A stretch of DNA of 14,802 nucleotides from Pirellulales bacterium (GTDB taxonomy: Bacteria; Planctomycetota; Planctomycetia; Pirellulales; JAICIG01). Made by a program: the position numbers and the translations under genes. Below the pieces are notes generated by a model. That model was not told where the DNA came from and did no database searches. It was given only the letters and a program-made list of their open reading frames with translations. Shown here one piece after another: positions 1 to 6,661 of the stretch; the first letter of the stretch is position 1; each line of letters starts with the position of its first letter. Where the stretch lies: the NCBI GenBank assembly GCA_025924495.1, contig JAICIG010000174.1:1-14802 (forward strand), in the 5' to 3' direction.

Positions 1-2901
1 ACGATTCTCAGCCAACTGCCCGAAGGGACTGATTCGCCGATCATCGATCGCTTCGACATCGACGCGGCGCCGATCATGACGGTGGCGGTTTCGGGCCGGC
101 GAGACTTCCGCGAGGTGACCGAAATCGCCAAAAAACGCATCAAGGAAGACCTGGAGACCTTGAGCGGGGTCGGAGCCGTCATTCTCGTCGGCGGACGACA
201 GCGGGCCGTGAATGTGATCGTCGATCCCGACAAACTGCTGAAATATGAAAACCTGTCGATCGAGGACGTGCGTCAGGCCCTGATCCGCGAGAACCAGGAA
301 CAGCCGGGCGGCCGCGTCGACCGCGGCGCCAGCGAAATCGTGCTACGAACCATGGGACGCGTCGAGCGTCCGGCCGATTTCGCGCAGCTAATCGTGGCTA
401 ACCGTAATGGTCAGCCGGTGCGAATCGAAGACATCGGCCGCGTTGAAGATTCGTTCGAGGAGCCGCGCGGCTTAAGCCGACTGTGGATCAAAGCGGAAGC
501 TGAGGCCGACGGGCGCGATACGGGCGACAACGCCGTGAGCCTGATTATCCAGAAGCAATCCGGGTCGAATACCGTGCAGGTCGTCGACACCGTCCTCAAG
601 CGCTTATCCGAAATTGAGCCATTACTCCCGGCCGACATCCGTTGCGAAGTGATTCGCGACCAGTCGCGGTTCATCCGCAACTCGATCGACGAGGTCAAGC
701 TGCACCTGATTCTGGCCGCAGTGCTGGTTAGCCTGACCATCCTGCTCTTCATCCGCGATTGGCGCACGACGATCATCGCCACCTTGGCGATTCCGACTTC
801 GATCGTCGCTACGTTCGCCTTCATGGACTACATGGGCTACACGCTTAACAACATCACCATGCTGGGCTTGATTCTGGCCGTGGGCATCGTGATCGACGAT
901 GCAGTCGTGGTCCACGAGAACATTTTCCGCCACATGGAAGAGCATGGCATCTCGGCAATGGTCGCCGCAGCTTCGGCGACGCGCGAAATTGCGCTGGCCG
1001 TCGTGGCGACGACCTTATCGCTGTTGGTGATCTTCATTCCCGTGGCATTCATGGGAGGCAGGGTAGGGCGGTTCTTCAGCAGCTTCGGCATGGTCGTCGG
1101 GTTTTCGATCCTGATGAGCATGTTCATCTCGTTCACCATGACGCCAATGCTGTGCTCTCGATTCCTGAAGCTGGAAGCCGGGCATTCGAGCAAAGGCGGC
1201 TTCATCTGGCGGATGATCGATTCGACCTACGGCTGGATTCTGGCCTGGTCGCTGCGCAATCGTTGGGCGGTGGTATTGACCACGGTCGCGCTGTTGGTCG
1301 TCACGCCAGCCATTTTCAGCCGCGTGGGCAAGACGTTCATTCCGCGCGACGACCAGAGCGAGTTCGAGGTGGCGATCATGCTGCCCGAGGGCTACTCGCT
1401 CCAGCGCGCTGACGAGGTCTTTGCTGAAGTCGAAAGCCGCCTGCACAAGCTCCGCGGCGTAACCCACGCCTTCACGGTTATCGGCGACACGACGGGGCGA
1501 GTTACGAAAGGGCAGGGAGACGTCACCGCCGGAACAATCTACGCTCGGTTAGTCGATCTCGATCACCGCGACTACACCCAGTTCGACGTGATGAACGACG
1601 CCCGGGCGATCATGGCCGATTATCCGGACCTGCGGGTCGCGGTCCAGGACGTTTCGGCCTTCCAGGGAACGGGTTTCCGGCAAGTCATGATCGACTTCAA
1701 CTTGCGCGGACCCGACATGGCCAAGCTGCAGCAGTATTCCGGCGAAATTGCCGCCTGGATGAAGCAGGAAGGGCACTTCGTCGACGTCGATACCAGCCTT
1801 TCGCTGCGCAAGCCCGAGCTGCGCATCCGCCCCGACCGGGAACGGGCTTCTGATCTGGGAGTCTCGATTCAGGCCATCGCCGCAACGGCCAATGCGCTGA
1901 TCGGCGGCGAGCCGATCAGCAAGTACAAGGAGTTCGACGAACAGTACGATGTCTGGCTGCGCGCGGAACGCCGGGAGCGAGATGACCTCGAAGCGGTGGC
2001 CCGTCTGACCGTGCCATCGCACAAGTCAGGCGTGGGCGTGGTGAGAATGGGAAACGTGGCTCGGTTCGAAAACGCGCAAGGCCCGAACACCATCGATCGC
2101 TTCGGGCGGCAGCGCCAGGTCGTCATCTCCGCCAACCTGGAAGACATGGCGTTAGGCAACGCGGTGACGACATTGGGCAATCATGTCCGCGAGATGGGCC
2201 TGCCTTCCGACTATCGCTGGGAGTTTATCGGACAGGCAAAGACGATGTCAGAATCCAACGTCAACTTTATCGTCGCCTTTGCGCTCAGCTTCTTATTTAT
2301 GTATATGATCCTGGCCGCCCAGTTCGAGAGCTTCGTGCATCCGATCACCATTCTCCTGGCGCTGCCGCTCACGATTCCCTTCGCGCTGCTGTCGTTGCTG
2401 TTGCTGCGCACGAACTTAGACGTCTACGCCATGTTCGGCTTGTTCATGCTGTTCGGCATCGTCAAAAAGAACGGCATTCTGCAGGTCGATTACACAAATG
2501 TCTTGCGCGCCCGCGGCATGCCGCGCGATGAAGCGATTCTGGAGGCGAATCATACTCGGCTCCGCCCCATTCTGATGACGACCGTCATGCTGGTGGCGGC
2601 CATGGTTCCGATGGCGCTGGGTCAAGGGCCGGGCGCCGGTGCGCGTGCCGGATTGGCGAAAGTAATCCTCGGCGGGCAATCCCTTTCGCTGTTGTTGACG
2701 CTGCTCGTCACGCCCGTCGCCTACTCTTTGTGGGACGATTTCACGCGATGGTGGCAGCGCGGCATGAGTTGGTTTGCTCGGCGCCGCACAATGGCAGTCA
2801 AACTCGAGGCGCCCGCGGCCCCCCCAGCCGCTGCAGTGCAGGAGGCTCTTCGCCCGGCCTCGGCCCGCGCGCAGGACAGGGCGCCAGCAACCGTCCGCTA
2901 A
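1..2901 (+). CDS. RND-family efflux permease (AcrB/HAE1-like), 5' end outside window
   Basis: This is an inner-membrane, proton-driven drug or solute exporter of the resistance-nodulation-division superfamily, which normally works with a periplasmic adaptor and an outer-membrane channel. The frame is open from base 1, so the first ATG at 76 is internal and not the start. The visible part is 966 residues. By comparison with AcrB (about 1050), roughly 100 N-terminal residues, including the first membrane helix, lie upstream. The fourth-helix motif GIVIDDAVVVHENI carries the paired Asp (visible residues 299-300) that relays protons. The partner Lys is in GIVKKNGILQVDY (visible residue 823). Porter-domain sequence lies between the two membrane blocks (about residues 430-735). 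The C-terminus ends in an Ala/Pro-rich tail that looks disordered. The adaptor gene, if linked, would be to the left. The substrate cannot be told; the Asp pair argues for the HAE1-like branch. Confidence 0.93.
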   Translation, partial: TILSQLPEGTDSPIIDRFDIDAAPIMTVAVSGRRDFREVTEIAKKRIKEDLETLSGVGAVILVGGRQRAVNVIVDPDKLLKYENLSIEDVRQALIRENQEQPGGRVDRGASEIVLRTMGRVERPADFAQLIVANRNGQPVRIEDIGRVEDSFEEPRGLSRLWIKAEAEADGRDTGDNAVSLIIQKQSGSNTVQVVDTVLKRLSEIEPLLPADIRCEVIRDQSRFIRNSIDEVKLHLILAAVLVSLTILLFIRDWRTTIIATLAIPTSIVATFAFMDYMGYTLNNITMLGLILAVGIVIDDAVVVHENIFRHMEEHGISAMVAAASATREIALAVVATTLSLLVIFIPVAFMGGRVGRFFSSFGMVVGFSILMSMFISFTMTPMLCSRFLKLEAGHSSKGGFIWRMIDSTYGWILAWSLRNRWAVVLTTVALLVVTPAIFSRVGKTFIPRDDQSEFEVAIMLPEGYSLQRADEVFAEVESRLHKLRGVTHAFTVIGDTTGRVTKGQGDVTAGTIYARLVDLDHRDYTQFDVMNDARAIMADYPDLRVAVQDVSAFQGTGFRQVMIDFNLRGPDMAKLQQYSGEIAAWMKQEGHFVDVDTSLSLRKPELRIRPDRERASDLGVSIQAIAATANALIGGEPISKYKEFDEQYDVWLRAERRERDDLEAVARLTVPSHKSGVGVVRMGNVARFENAQGPNTIDRFGRQRQVVISANLEDMALGNAVTTLGNHVREMGLPSDYRWEFIGQAKTMSESNVNFIVAFALSFLFMYMILAAQFESFVHPITILLALPLTIPFALLSLLLLRTNLDVYAMFGLFMLFGIVKKNGILQVDYTNVLRARGMPRDEAILEANHTRLRPILMTTVMLVAAMVPMALGQGPGAGARAGLAKVILGGQSLSLLLTLLVTPVAYSLWDDFTRWWQRGMSWFARRRTMAVKLEAPAAPPAAAVQEALRPASARAQDRAPATVR

Positions 2902-2965
2902 CTGATGAGCCGATTCGCGCGCGCTTGGCACGGATTGAACCATCGCACCGGCGTAGAACGCACGT

Positions 2966-2987
2966 GCGGGCTTGAGTTAAAGCCCGC
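2966..2987. terminator. Stem-loop downstream of the RND gene
   Basis: An 8-base-pair perfect stem, GCGGGCTT with AAGCCCGC, closes a 6-base loop (GAGTTA), 64 bases after the RND stop codon. No clear T-run follows, so it may be a weak or Rho-assisted terminator, a 3'-end stabiliser, or a copy of a dispersed palindrome. The choice between these is inference. Confidence 0.4.
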
Positions 2988-3065
2988 GCATTACACGTCT
3001 GGAAAGGCCGAGGAAGGGCCCTTGTCTATCGAGAGTTTGCCGACCTCCCCTCGGAAAGTTAACCA

Positions 3066-3085
3066 CCGCCTGCGCGAACAGGCGG
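3066..3085. repeat. Perfect inverted repeat, 7-bp stem
   Basis: CCGCCTG (3066-3072) and CAGGCGG (3079-3085) flank a 6-base loop, CGCGAA. There is no T-run after it. It lies 126 bases upstream of the next start codon and could shape the leader of that mRNA or be a second terminator-like structure. Its function is unknown. Confidence 0.4.
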
Positions 3086-3195
3086 ACAGGCTGCTATTGT
3101 CATGGCCCGCTTTTTGCTCCTTGTTCCGCGATAAAGCCGGGGCGGCGCTGGAGCCTAGCGACAGGATGGCAGCGCCCCCGGCCGCGGATTCAAAT

Positions 3196-3201
3196 AAGGA
3201 G
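3196..3201 (+). promoter_or_regulatory. Strong ribosome binding site (AAGGAG)
   Basis: AAGGAG sits 10 bases before the ATG at 3212. It fixes that start over the ATG at 3202, which is in another frame. It stands out because most genes in this window have no recognisable Shine-Dalgarno sequence. Confidence 0.75.
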
Positions 3202-3211
3202 ATGAATCGCC

Positions 3212-4051
3212 ATGTGGCACAAAGTAAATCGAGCGAAAGTCTGGGCGGCGAGCGTTAGCGCATCGTGCCTGTTGTTCTGCGGCGGCGCGACCGCGAAGGC
3301 ACAGGATCGCGGACCGCGCGATTTTCTGGATGACGACGTTCCCCCCGCTTATCGCGCCGAGCAACTCGACCGAGCTCGCGAAATCACCAACCTTTCTGAG
3401 GCTCGGGCGCGGGGCGAAGACGTCGGCCGCTATAAACCGCCAAAGCGTGTCGTCAAGCCAATCGCCCCCGAGCCAGTTCGCGACTACGCCGATATCCACG
3501 ACAGCCGCTATTACTACGATGCACAGCAGTCGCCTCGAGCTGACGACCAGCGCCCATTGCGCGCCCCGACCAGCGGGCATTTCGATGAACGGATCGGCGC
3601 CTACGACGACGCCGGGCCTTATGCTCGCTTTCCGCTGGGTCGTTCAGTTCGCGGCGGCGAGGATCGCGACGACGCTCCCGACTATTTGACTCACTGGGGC
3701 AAGGATAGCGCGCTAGCGAACGGGTATCGCACGCGCGGGGTCCAAGAATTCTCCGACCGCTACGGCCAAGGCGTGCGATCGGATGATCTGTATCCGCTCG
3801 ATCCCACGGTTAACCCCCGCGCCTATCGCGGCCACTATGATTATCAAACCTATCGTAACGTCAACGACGAGGACGACGATCGTGACACCGAGACGTTAAT
3901 CCGCCGAGAATTGATGGTTCGGCCGGGCGCCAATTTGCGCGTTTCCAGCACCGGAACTTATAACTTCCGCAACTACGTCGATTATGGCAGCCAGGTTCGT
4001 GATCGTTTTCGCATGCCGGCTCACAAGCGATACCAGTACTTCAACCCGTGA
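3212..4051 (+). CDS. Secreted Tyr/Asp/Arg-rich protein of unknown function
   Basis: I do not recognise this 279-residue protein. It begins with a clear Sec signal peptide: basic residues (KVNRAKV), a hydrophobic stretch to about residue 27, then ATAKAQ, with likely cleavage after AKA near residue 30. The Cys residues in the signal do not make a good lipobox, so a soluble or envelope-associated export product is more likely than a lipoprotein. The mature part has no Cys, no membrane helix and no motif I know. It is very rich in Asp, Arg and Tyr, with acidic runs (NDEDDDRD) and many short Tyr-containing segments (YYYDAQQ, HYDYQTYRN), and ends aromatic (RYQYFNP). The gene stands alone, with a strong ribosome binding site before it and a stem-loop after it, suggesting its own transcript. 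A surface or cell-envelope structural role is only a guess. Confidence 0.8.
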   Translation: MWHKVNRAKVWAASVSASCLLFCGGATAKAQDRGPRDFLDDDVPPAYRAEQLDRAREITNLSEARARGEDVGRYKPPKRVVKPIAPEPVRDYADIHDSRYYYDAQQSPRADDQRPLRAPTSGHFDERIGAYDDAGPYARFPLGRSVRGGEDRDDAPDYLTHWGKDSALANGYRTRGVQEFSDRYGQGVRSDDLYPLDPTVNPRAYRGHYDYQTYRNVNDEDDDRDTETLIRRELMVRPGANLRVSSTGTYNFRNYVDYGSQVRDRFRMPAHKRYQYFNP

Positions 4052-4104
4052 TCCGATCCTGATGCCAGGCGGCTGACGAAACGATTATTCCCCTACGACA
4101 GCAA

Positions 4105-4143
4105 TGCCCCATCTCGCCGCAGCTCTGGCGGTGCGATGGGGCA
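4105..4143 (+). terminator. Long stem-loop, likely terminator after the secreted-protein gene
   Basis: TGCCCCATC (4105-4113) pairs with GATGGGGCA (4135-4143). After one mismatch the stem continues for six more pairs (CGCCGC with GGCGGTG, including one G-T wobble) to a 7-base loop. The stem is strong; the following sequence AACTATTTAAAC is only moderately T/A-rich, so efficiency is uncertain. It lies 53 bases after the stop at 4051 and separates this gene from the histidine kinase. Confidence 0.6.
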
Positions 4144-4226
4144 AACTATTTAAACATCGATAGTTACTACTTCGACCACCACGAGGCGCGCGGCGAGGCG
4201 CCGCTTGGATGAGCATGGTTTTGATC

Positions 4227-4256
4227 TTGGCCCCATCAATCAATCTGCCTTAGAAT
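4227..4256 (+). promoter_or_regulatory. Candidate sigma70-type promoter for the histidine kinase
   Basis: TTGGCC (4227-4232, four of six matches to TTGACA) and TAGAAT (4251-4256, five of six matches to TATAAT) are separated by 18 bases. This would start transcription near 4263 and give a leader of about 37 bases before the ATG at 4300. Its position just after the terminator-like stem fits. It is found by eye only. Confidence 0.4.
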
Positions 4257-4299
4257 ACAGGCAATCTGGGCAAATCATTACGCACTCATCGGCTCAGGC

Positions 4300-6045
4300 A
4301 TGTCGTATCGCTCGTTCAAGCGCTATCTGGGCGAAACTCACCTGGAGCGCAAACTTCTGGTGCTGTTCGGCATCTGCCTATTCGGCCTGATCGCCGCCAG
4401 CTTCTGGGTCTACAGCAGCCAGACCGACGCATTGGTCTCCAAGCAGAACCCGTCTCGCGGGCGGTTGCTGGTAGAAACCATCATGCTGGCGACGCACTGG
4501 GAAAAGATCGACCTCATTGACATAGGGCCGGAAAAACGGCGGTCAAGCGAGTGGCAGTGGTATTACGCGGCGTTGACGGCGAACTTAAAAAACCTCGAAT
4601 ACGAGTGGAAGTTCATTCGTCCCGCCGCGTCCGAAAAGGACAAGCAACCTGCGGACGAATTCGAGGCCAAAGTCGTTGAGCAGTTCCTGCAGAGTCCGCC
4701 GCCAAAGGACGAGCAGGGAGAAGAAAAGGACTACAAGCCTCGATTTACCGCGGACGGCCGACGATATGAGTATTTCCGGCCAATCTATGCCACCGACGCC
4801 CAGTGCATTCAGTGTCATCGGATTATGGTCGGTCCCAAGGATCTGCAAGCAGGAGATCTGATCGCCGTCGCCAAAGTCAGCATCTCGAACGAGGCGACGT
4901 TGGCCGATCAGAGCATGAACCGGGCAATTTTGATCGCGTTGGGCATCACGACGACGTTCCTGGCCGTGATTGCGGCCTATCTCATCATTCGCTACGTGAT
5001 CGTCAAACCGCTCAATCACCTTCGCGAAGTGAGCGACGCAGTCAGCCATGGCAACCTGAACCAGCGGGCTGAGATTCACACCGCCGATGAGTTTGAGGAC
5101 TTGGCCGTGGCCTTCAACCGTATGCTCGGCAACCTGGTCACGGCTCAGGACGAACTGCGTCGCCTCAACAGCAACCTCGACCTCAAGGTAGACGAACTGG
5201 CCCAGGCGAACATGCAGTTGTTCGAGCTGAACCGATTGAAGAGCGACTTCCTGGCGACCATGAGCCACGAGTTGCGCACGCCGCTCAACAGCATCATCGG
5301 CTTCAGCGACGTCCTCAGCTCCATCAAGTCGCTCGACGACAAACAGCGCCGCTATGTGCAGAACATCCAGAAGTCGGGCAAGATGTTGTTGGACATGATC
5401 AACGACATTCTCGACCTCGCGAAGATCGAAAGCGGCAAGATGGAAGTTCGCCCGAGCGAGTTCCGCATCGAGCACGTGATCGGCGCCCAGTGCGACATGG
5501 CCAAGCCGCTCACGGAGCGCAAGAACATTGATCTAGACATTGAGGTGCAGCCGGGCCTGCCTGAAATGTACCAGGACCAAGGCAAGGTACAGCAGATCCT
5601 CAACAACTTGTTGTCGAATGCCATCAAGTTCACGCCCGAAGGGGGCCGGATCGTCGTCTCGGCGCGGCGCAGCGTCGGGGACGAACTGGAATTGACCATC
5701 GCCGACACGGGCGTCGGCATCGCCGAAGCAGACCAGGGCTGGATCTTCGAAAAGTTCCGGCAGGGGCGTACGGTCATGCCCGGCGGCGACGCGATGACTC
5801 GCGAGTATTCAGGCACCGGTTTGGGCTTGTCCATCGTGAAGGAATTGTGCAAGCTGTTGGGCGGCGATATCCGCCTGGAAAGCGAGTTGGGCAGAGGCAG
5901 CACTTTTACGGCGAGCCTGCCCTGGACGATCGCCGACCAGGCCGGCGCCGATTCGTCGTCGAGCGTTTTGACCAGGCCTCAACGGGACGAATTCGCGTCC
6001 GTCACGAACCGCACGTCGGCGGTTTTGCCAAGCGGGCAGCCTTAG
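4300..6045 (+). CDS. Membrane sensor histidine kinase with periplasmic CxxCH haem motif
   Basis: This is a 581-residue two-component sensor. Order: short cytoplasmic start, membrane helix 1 (about 18-38), periplasmic domain (about 39-205), helix 2 (about 208-231), HAMP linker (about 231-285), coiled-coil segment, HisKA and HATPase_c. The phospho-acceptor is His323 in MSHELRTP. ATP-binding boxes are NNLLSNAIKF (from 435), DTGVGIAE (from 469) and GTGLGLSIVK (from 505). The periplasmic domain resembles the DUF3365/Tll0287-like sensor domain and carries C169-I-Q-C172-H173, a canonical c-type haem attachment motif, so redox or gas sensing is a reasonable inference. There is no receiver domain, and no response-regulator gene lies nearby. 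The ATG at 4300 is the only reasonable start: an in-frame TGA lies at 4210-4212 and no ATG, GTG or TTG codon follows it in frame. There is no good ribosome binding site. It ends in TAG, used here as a true stop. rnhA follows after 51 bases. Confidence 0.92.
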   Translation: MSYRSFKRYLGETHLERKLLVLFGICLFGLIAASFWVYSSQTDALVSKQNPSRGRLLVETIMLATHWEKIDLIDIGPEKRRSSEWQWYYAALTANLKNLEYEWKFIRPAASEKDKQPADEFEAKVVEQFLQSPPPKDEQGEEKDYKPRFTADGRRYEYFRPIYATDAQCIQCHRIMVGPKDLQAGDLIAVAKVSISNEATLADQSMNRAILIALGITTTFLAVIAAYLIIRYVIVKPLNHLREVSDAVSHGNLNQRAEIHTADEFEDLAVAFNRMLGNLVTAQDELRRLNSNLDLKVDELAQANMQLFELNRLKSDFLATMSHELRTPLNSIIGFSDVLSSIKSLDDKQRRYVQNIQKSGKMLLDMINDILDLAKIESGKMEVRPSEFRIEHVIGAQCDMAKPLTERKNIDLDIEVQPGLPEMYQDQGKVQQILNNLLSNAIKFTPEGGRIVVSARRSVGDELELTIADTGVGIAEADQGWIFEKFRQGRTVMPGGDAMTREYSGTGLGLSIVKELCKLLGGDIRLESELGRGSTFTASLPWTIADQAGADSSSSVLTRPQRDEFASVTNRTSAVLPSGQP

Positions 6046-6096
6046 TCCGCTGGCGATTCTTGCACGCGGCGTGCCTGTACCTCTGCCGAGTGCGCC

Positions 6097-6585
6097 ATGA
6101 GTGATGCCAACAACGTTCCGCTGCCCGAAGTGCAGCTGTTTACAGACGGGGCCTGCAGTGGAAATCCTGGCCCGGGCGGCTGGGCCTTCATTCTCCGGCA
6201 TCCCGGCTCCGGCAAGGAACTGGAACAGTCGGGCGGCGAGGCCGAAACGACCAACAACCGCATGGAGCTCACCGCGGTCGTCCGCGGCCTGGAGGCGTTG
6301 AATCGGCCGTCGCACGTCGAATTGCTGACCGACAGCGTTTATGTCGGCAAAGGCTTGAGCGAGTGGATGGCCAAATGGAAGGCCAATGGCTGGCGTCGCC
6401 GGGAAGGACAACGCTGGGCGGCCGTCAAGAACGAGGATCTCTGGCGCAAACTGGACGAATTAATTGCTCGTCATCAACTCCTTTACACCCGAGTTGCCGG
6501 TCACAGCGGCCACATCGAAAACGACCGTTGCGACGAACTCGCCGTCGCCGCCTATCAGCGGTTCCTCCGGAACGGCAAAAGGTAA
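6097..6585 (+). CDS. rnhA: Ribonuclease HI
   Basis: This enzyme cuts the RNA strand of RNA-DNA hybrids, removing primers and R-loops in the cytoplasm. The 162-residue length fits bacterial RNase HI (E. coli 155). All active-site residues are present: Asp17 in FTDGAC, Glu57 in TNNRMEL, Asp79 in LTDSVYV, His136 in GHSGH and Asp146 in ENDRCDELA. Conserved NPGPGGW and the basic Trp-rich handle (WMAKWKANGWRRREGQRW, about 90-107), which binds the hybrid, are also there. The start at 6097 gives the usual short lead before the first strand; only a weak GAG precedes it. It lies between the kinase and recG on the same strand. RNase HI and RecG both act against R-loops, so the pairing with recG may be functional, though a 76-base gap separates them. 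Confidence 0.96.
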   Translation: MSDANNVPLPEVQLFTDGACSGNPGPGGWAFILRHPGSGKELEQSGGEAETTNNRMELTAVVRGLEALNRPSHVELLTDSVYVGKGLSEWMAKWKANGWRRREGQRWAAVKNEDLWRKLDELIARHQLLYTRVAGHSGHIENDRCDELAVAAYQRFLRNGKR

Positions 6586-6649
6586 GGAGTAGTGAGCAAG
6601 GAGCGGATTCGCTTTCGACTCCCCACTCTGCATTGACTATTCCCGCCGC

Positions 6650-6655
6650 TACAAT
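6650..6655 (+). promoter_or_regulatory. Candidate -10 element for recG (possible leaderless start)
   Basis: TACAAT ends 6 bases before the recG ATG at 6662. If it is a -10 element, transcription would begin at or very near the start codon, giving a leaderless mRNA. That fits the lack of any ribosome binding site there. No good -35 lies 16-18 bases upstream; the nearby TTGACT at 6633-6638 is only 11 bases away. Confidence 0.3.
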
Positions 6656-6661
6656 AGCCGT

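Larger units (their letters stand above)
2902..3211. other. 310-base intergenic region with two hairpins
   Basis: I see no credible gene here. A 117-codon open frame starting at 2905 runs into the next gene and has no recognisable domain. The region holds two perfect inverted repeats (2966-2987 and 3066-3085), a 10-base palindrome at 3014-3023, and the ribosome binding site of the downstream gene. A promoter for that gene must lie here or upstream, but I found no good -35/-10 pair. Confidence 0.6.

Noticed and set aside
3014..3023. AAGGGCCCTT palindrome as an operator
   Set aside because: A 10-base palindrome is expected now and then in GC-rich DNA, and there is no promoter beside it or second copy in view.
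2905..3258. A 117-codon plus-strand open frame after the RND gene
   Set aside because: It has no recognisable domain or ribosome binding site, runs through two hairpins, and overlaps the well-supported start of the secreted-protein gene in another frame.
4585..5475. A 296-codon minus-strand open frame inside the histidine kinase
   Set aside because: It mirrors the codon pattern of the real kinase gene on the opposite strand. The plus-strand product has all kinase motifs; the antisense product has none.
6633..6638. TTGACT as the -35 of a recG promoter
   Set aside because: It is only 11 bases from TACAAT, too short for a sigma70-type promoter.
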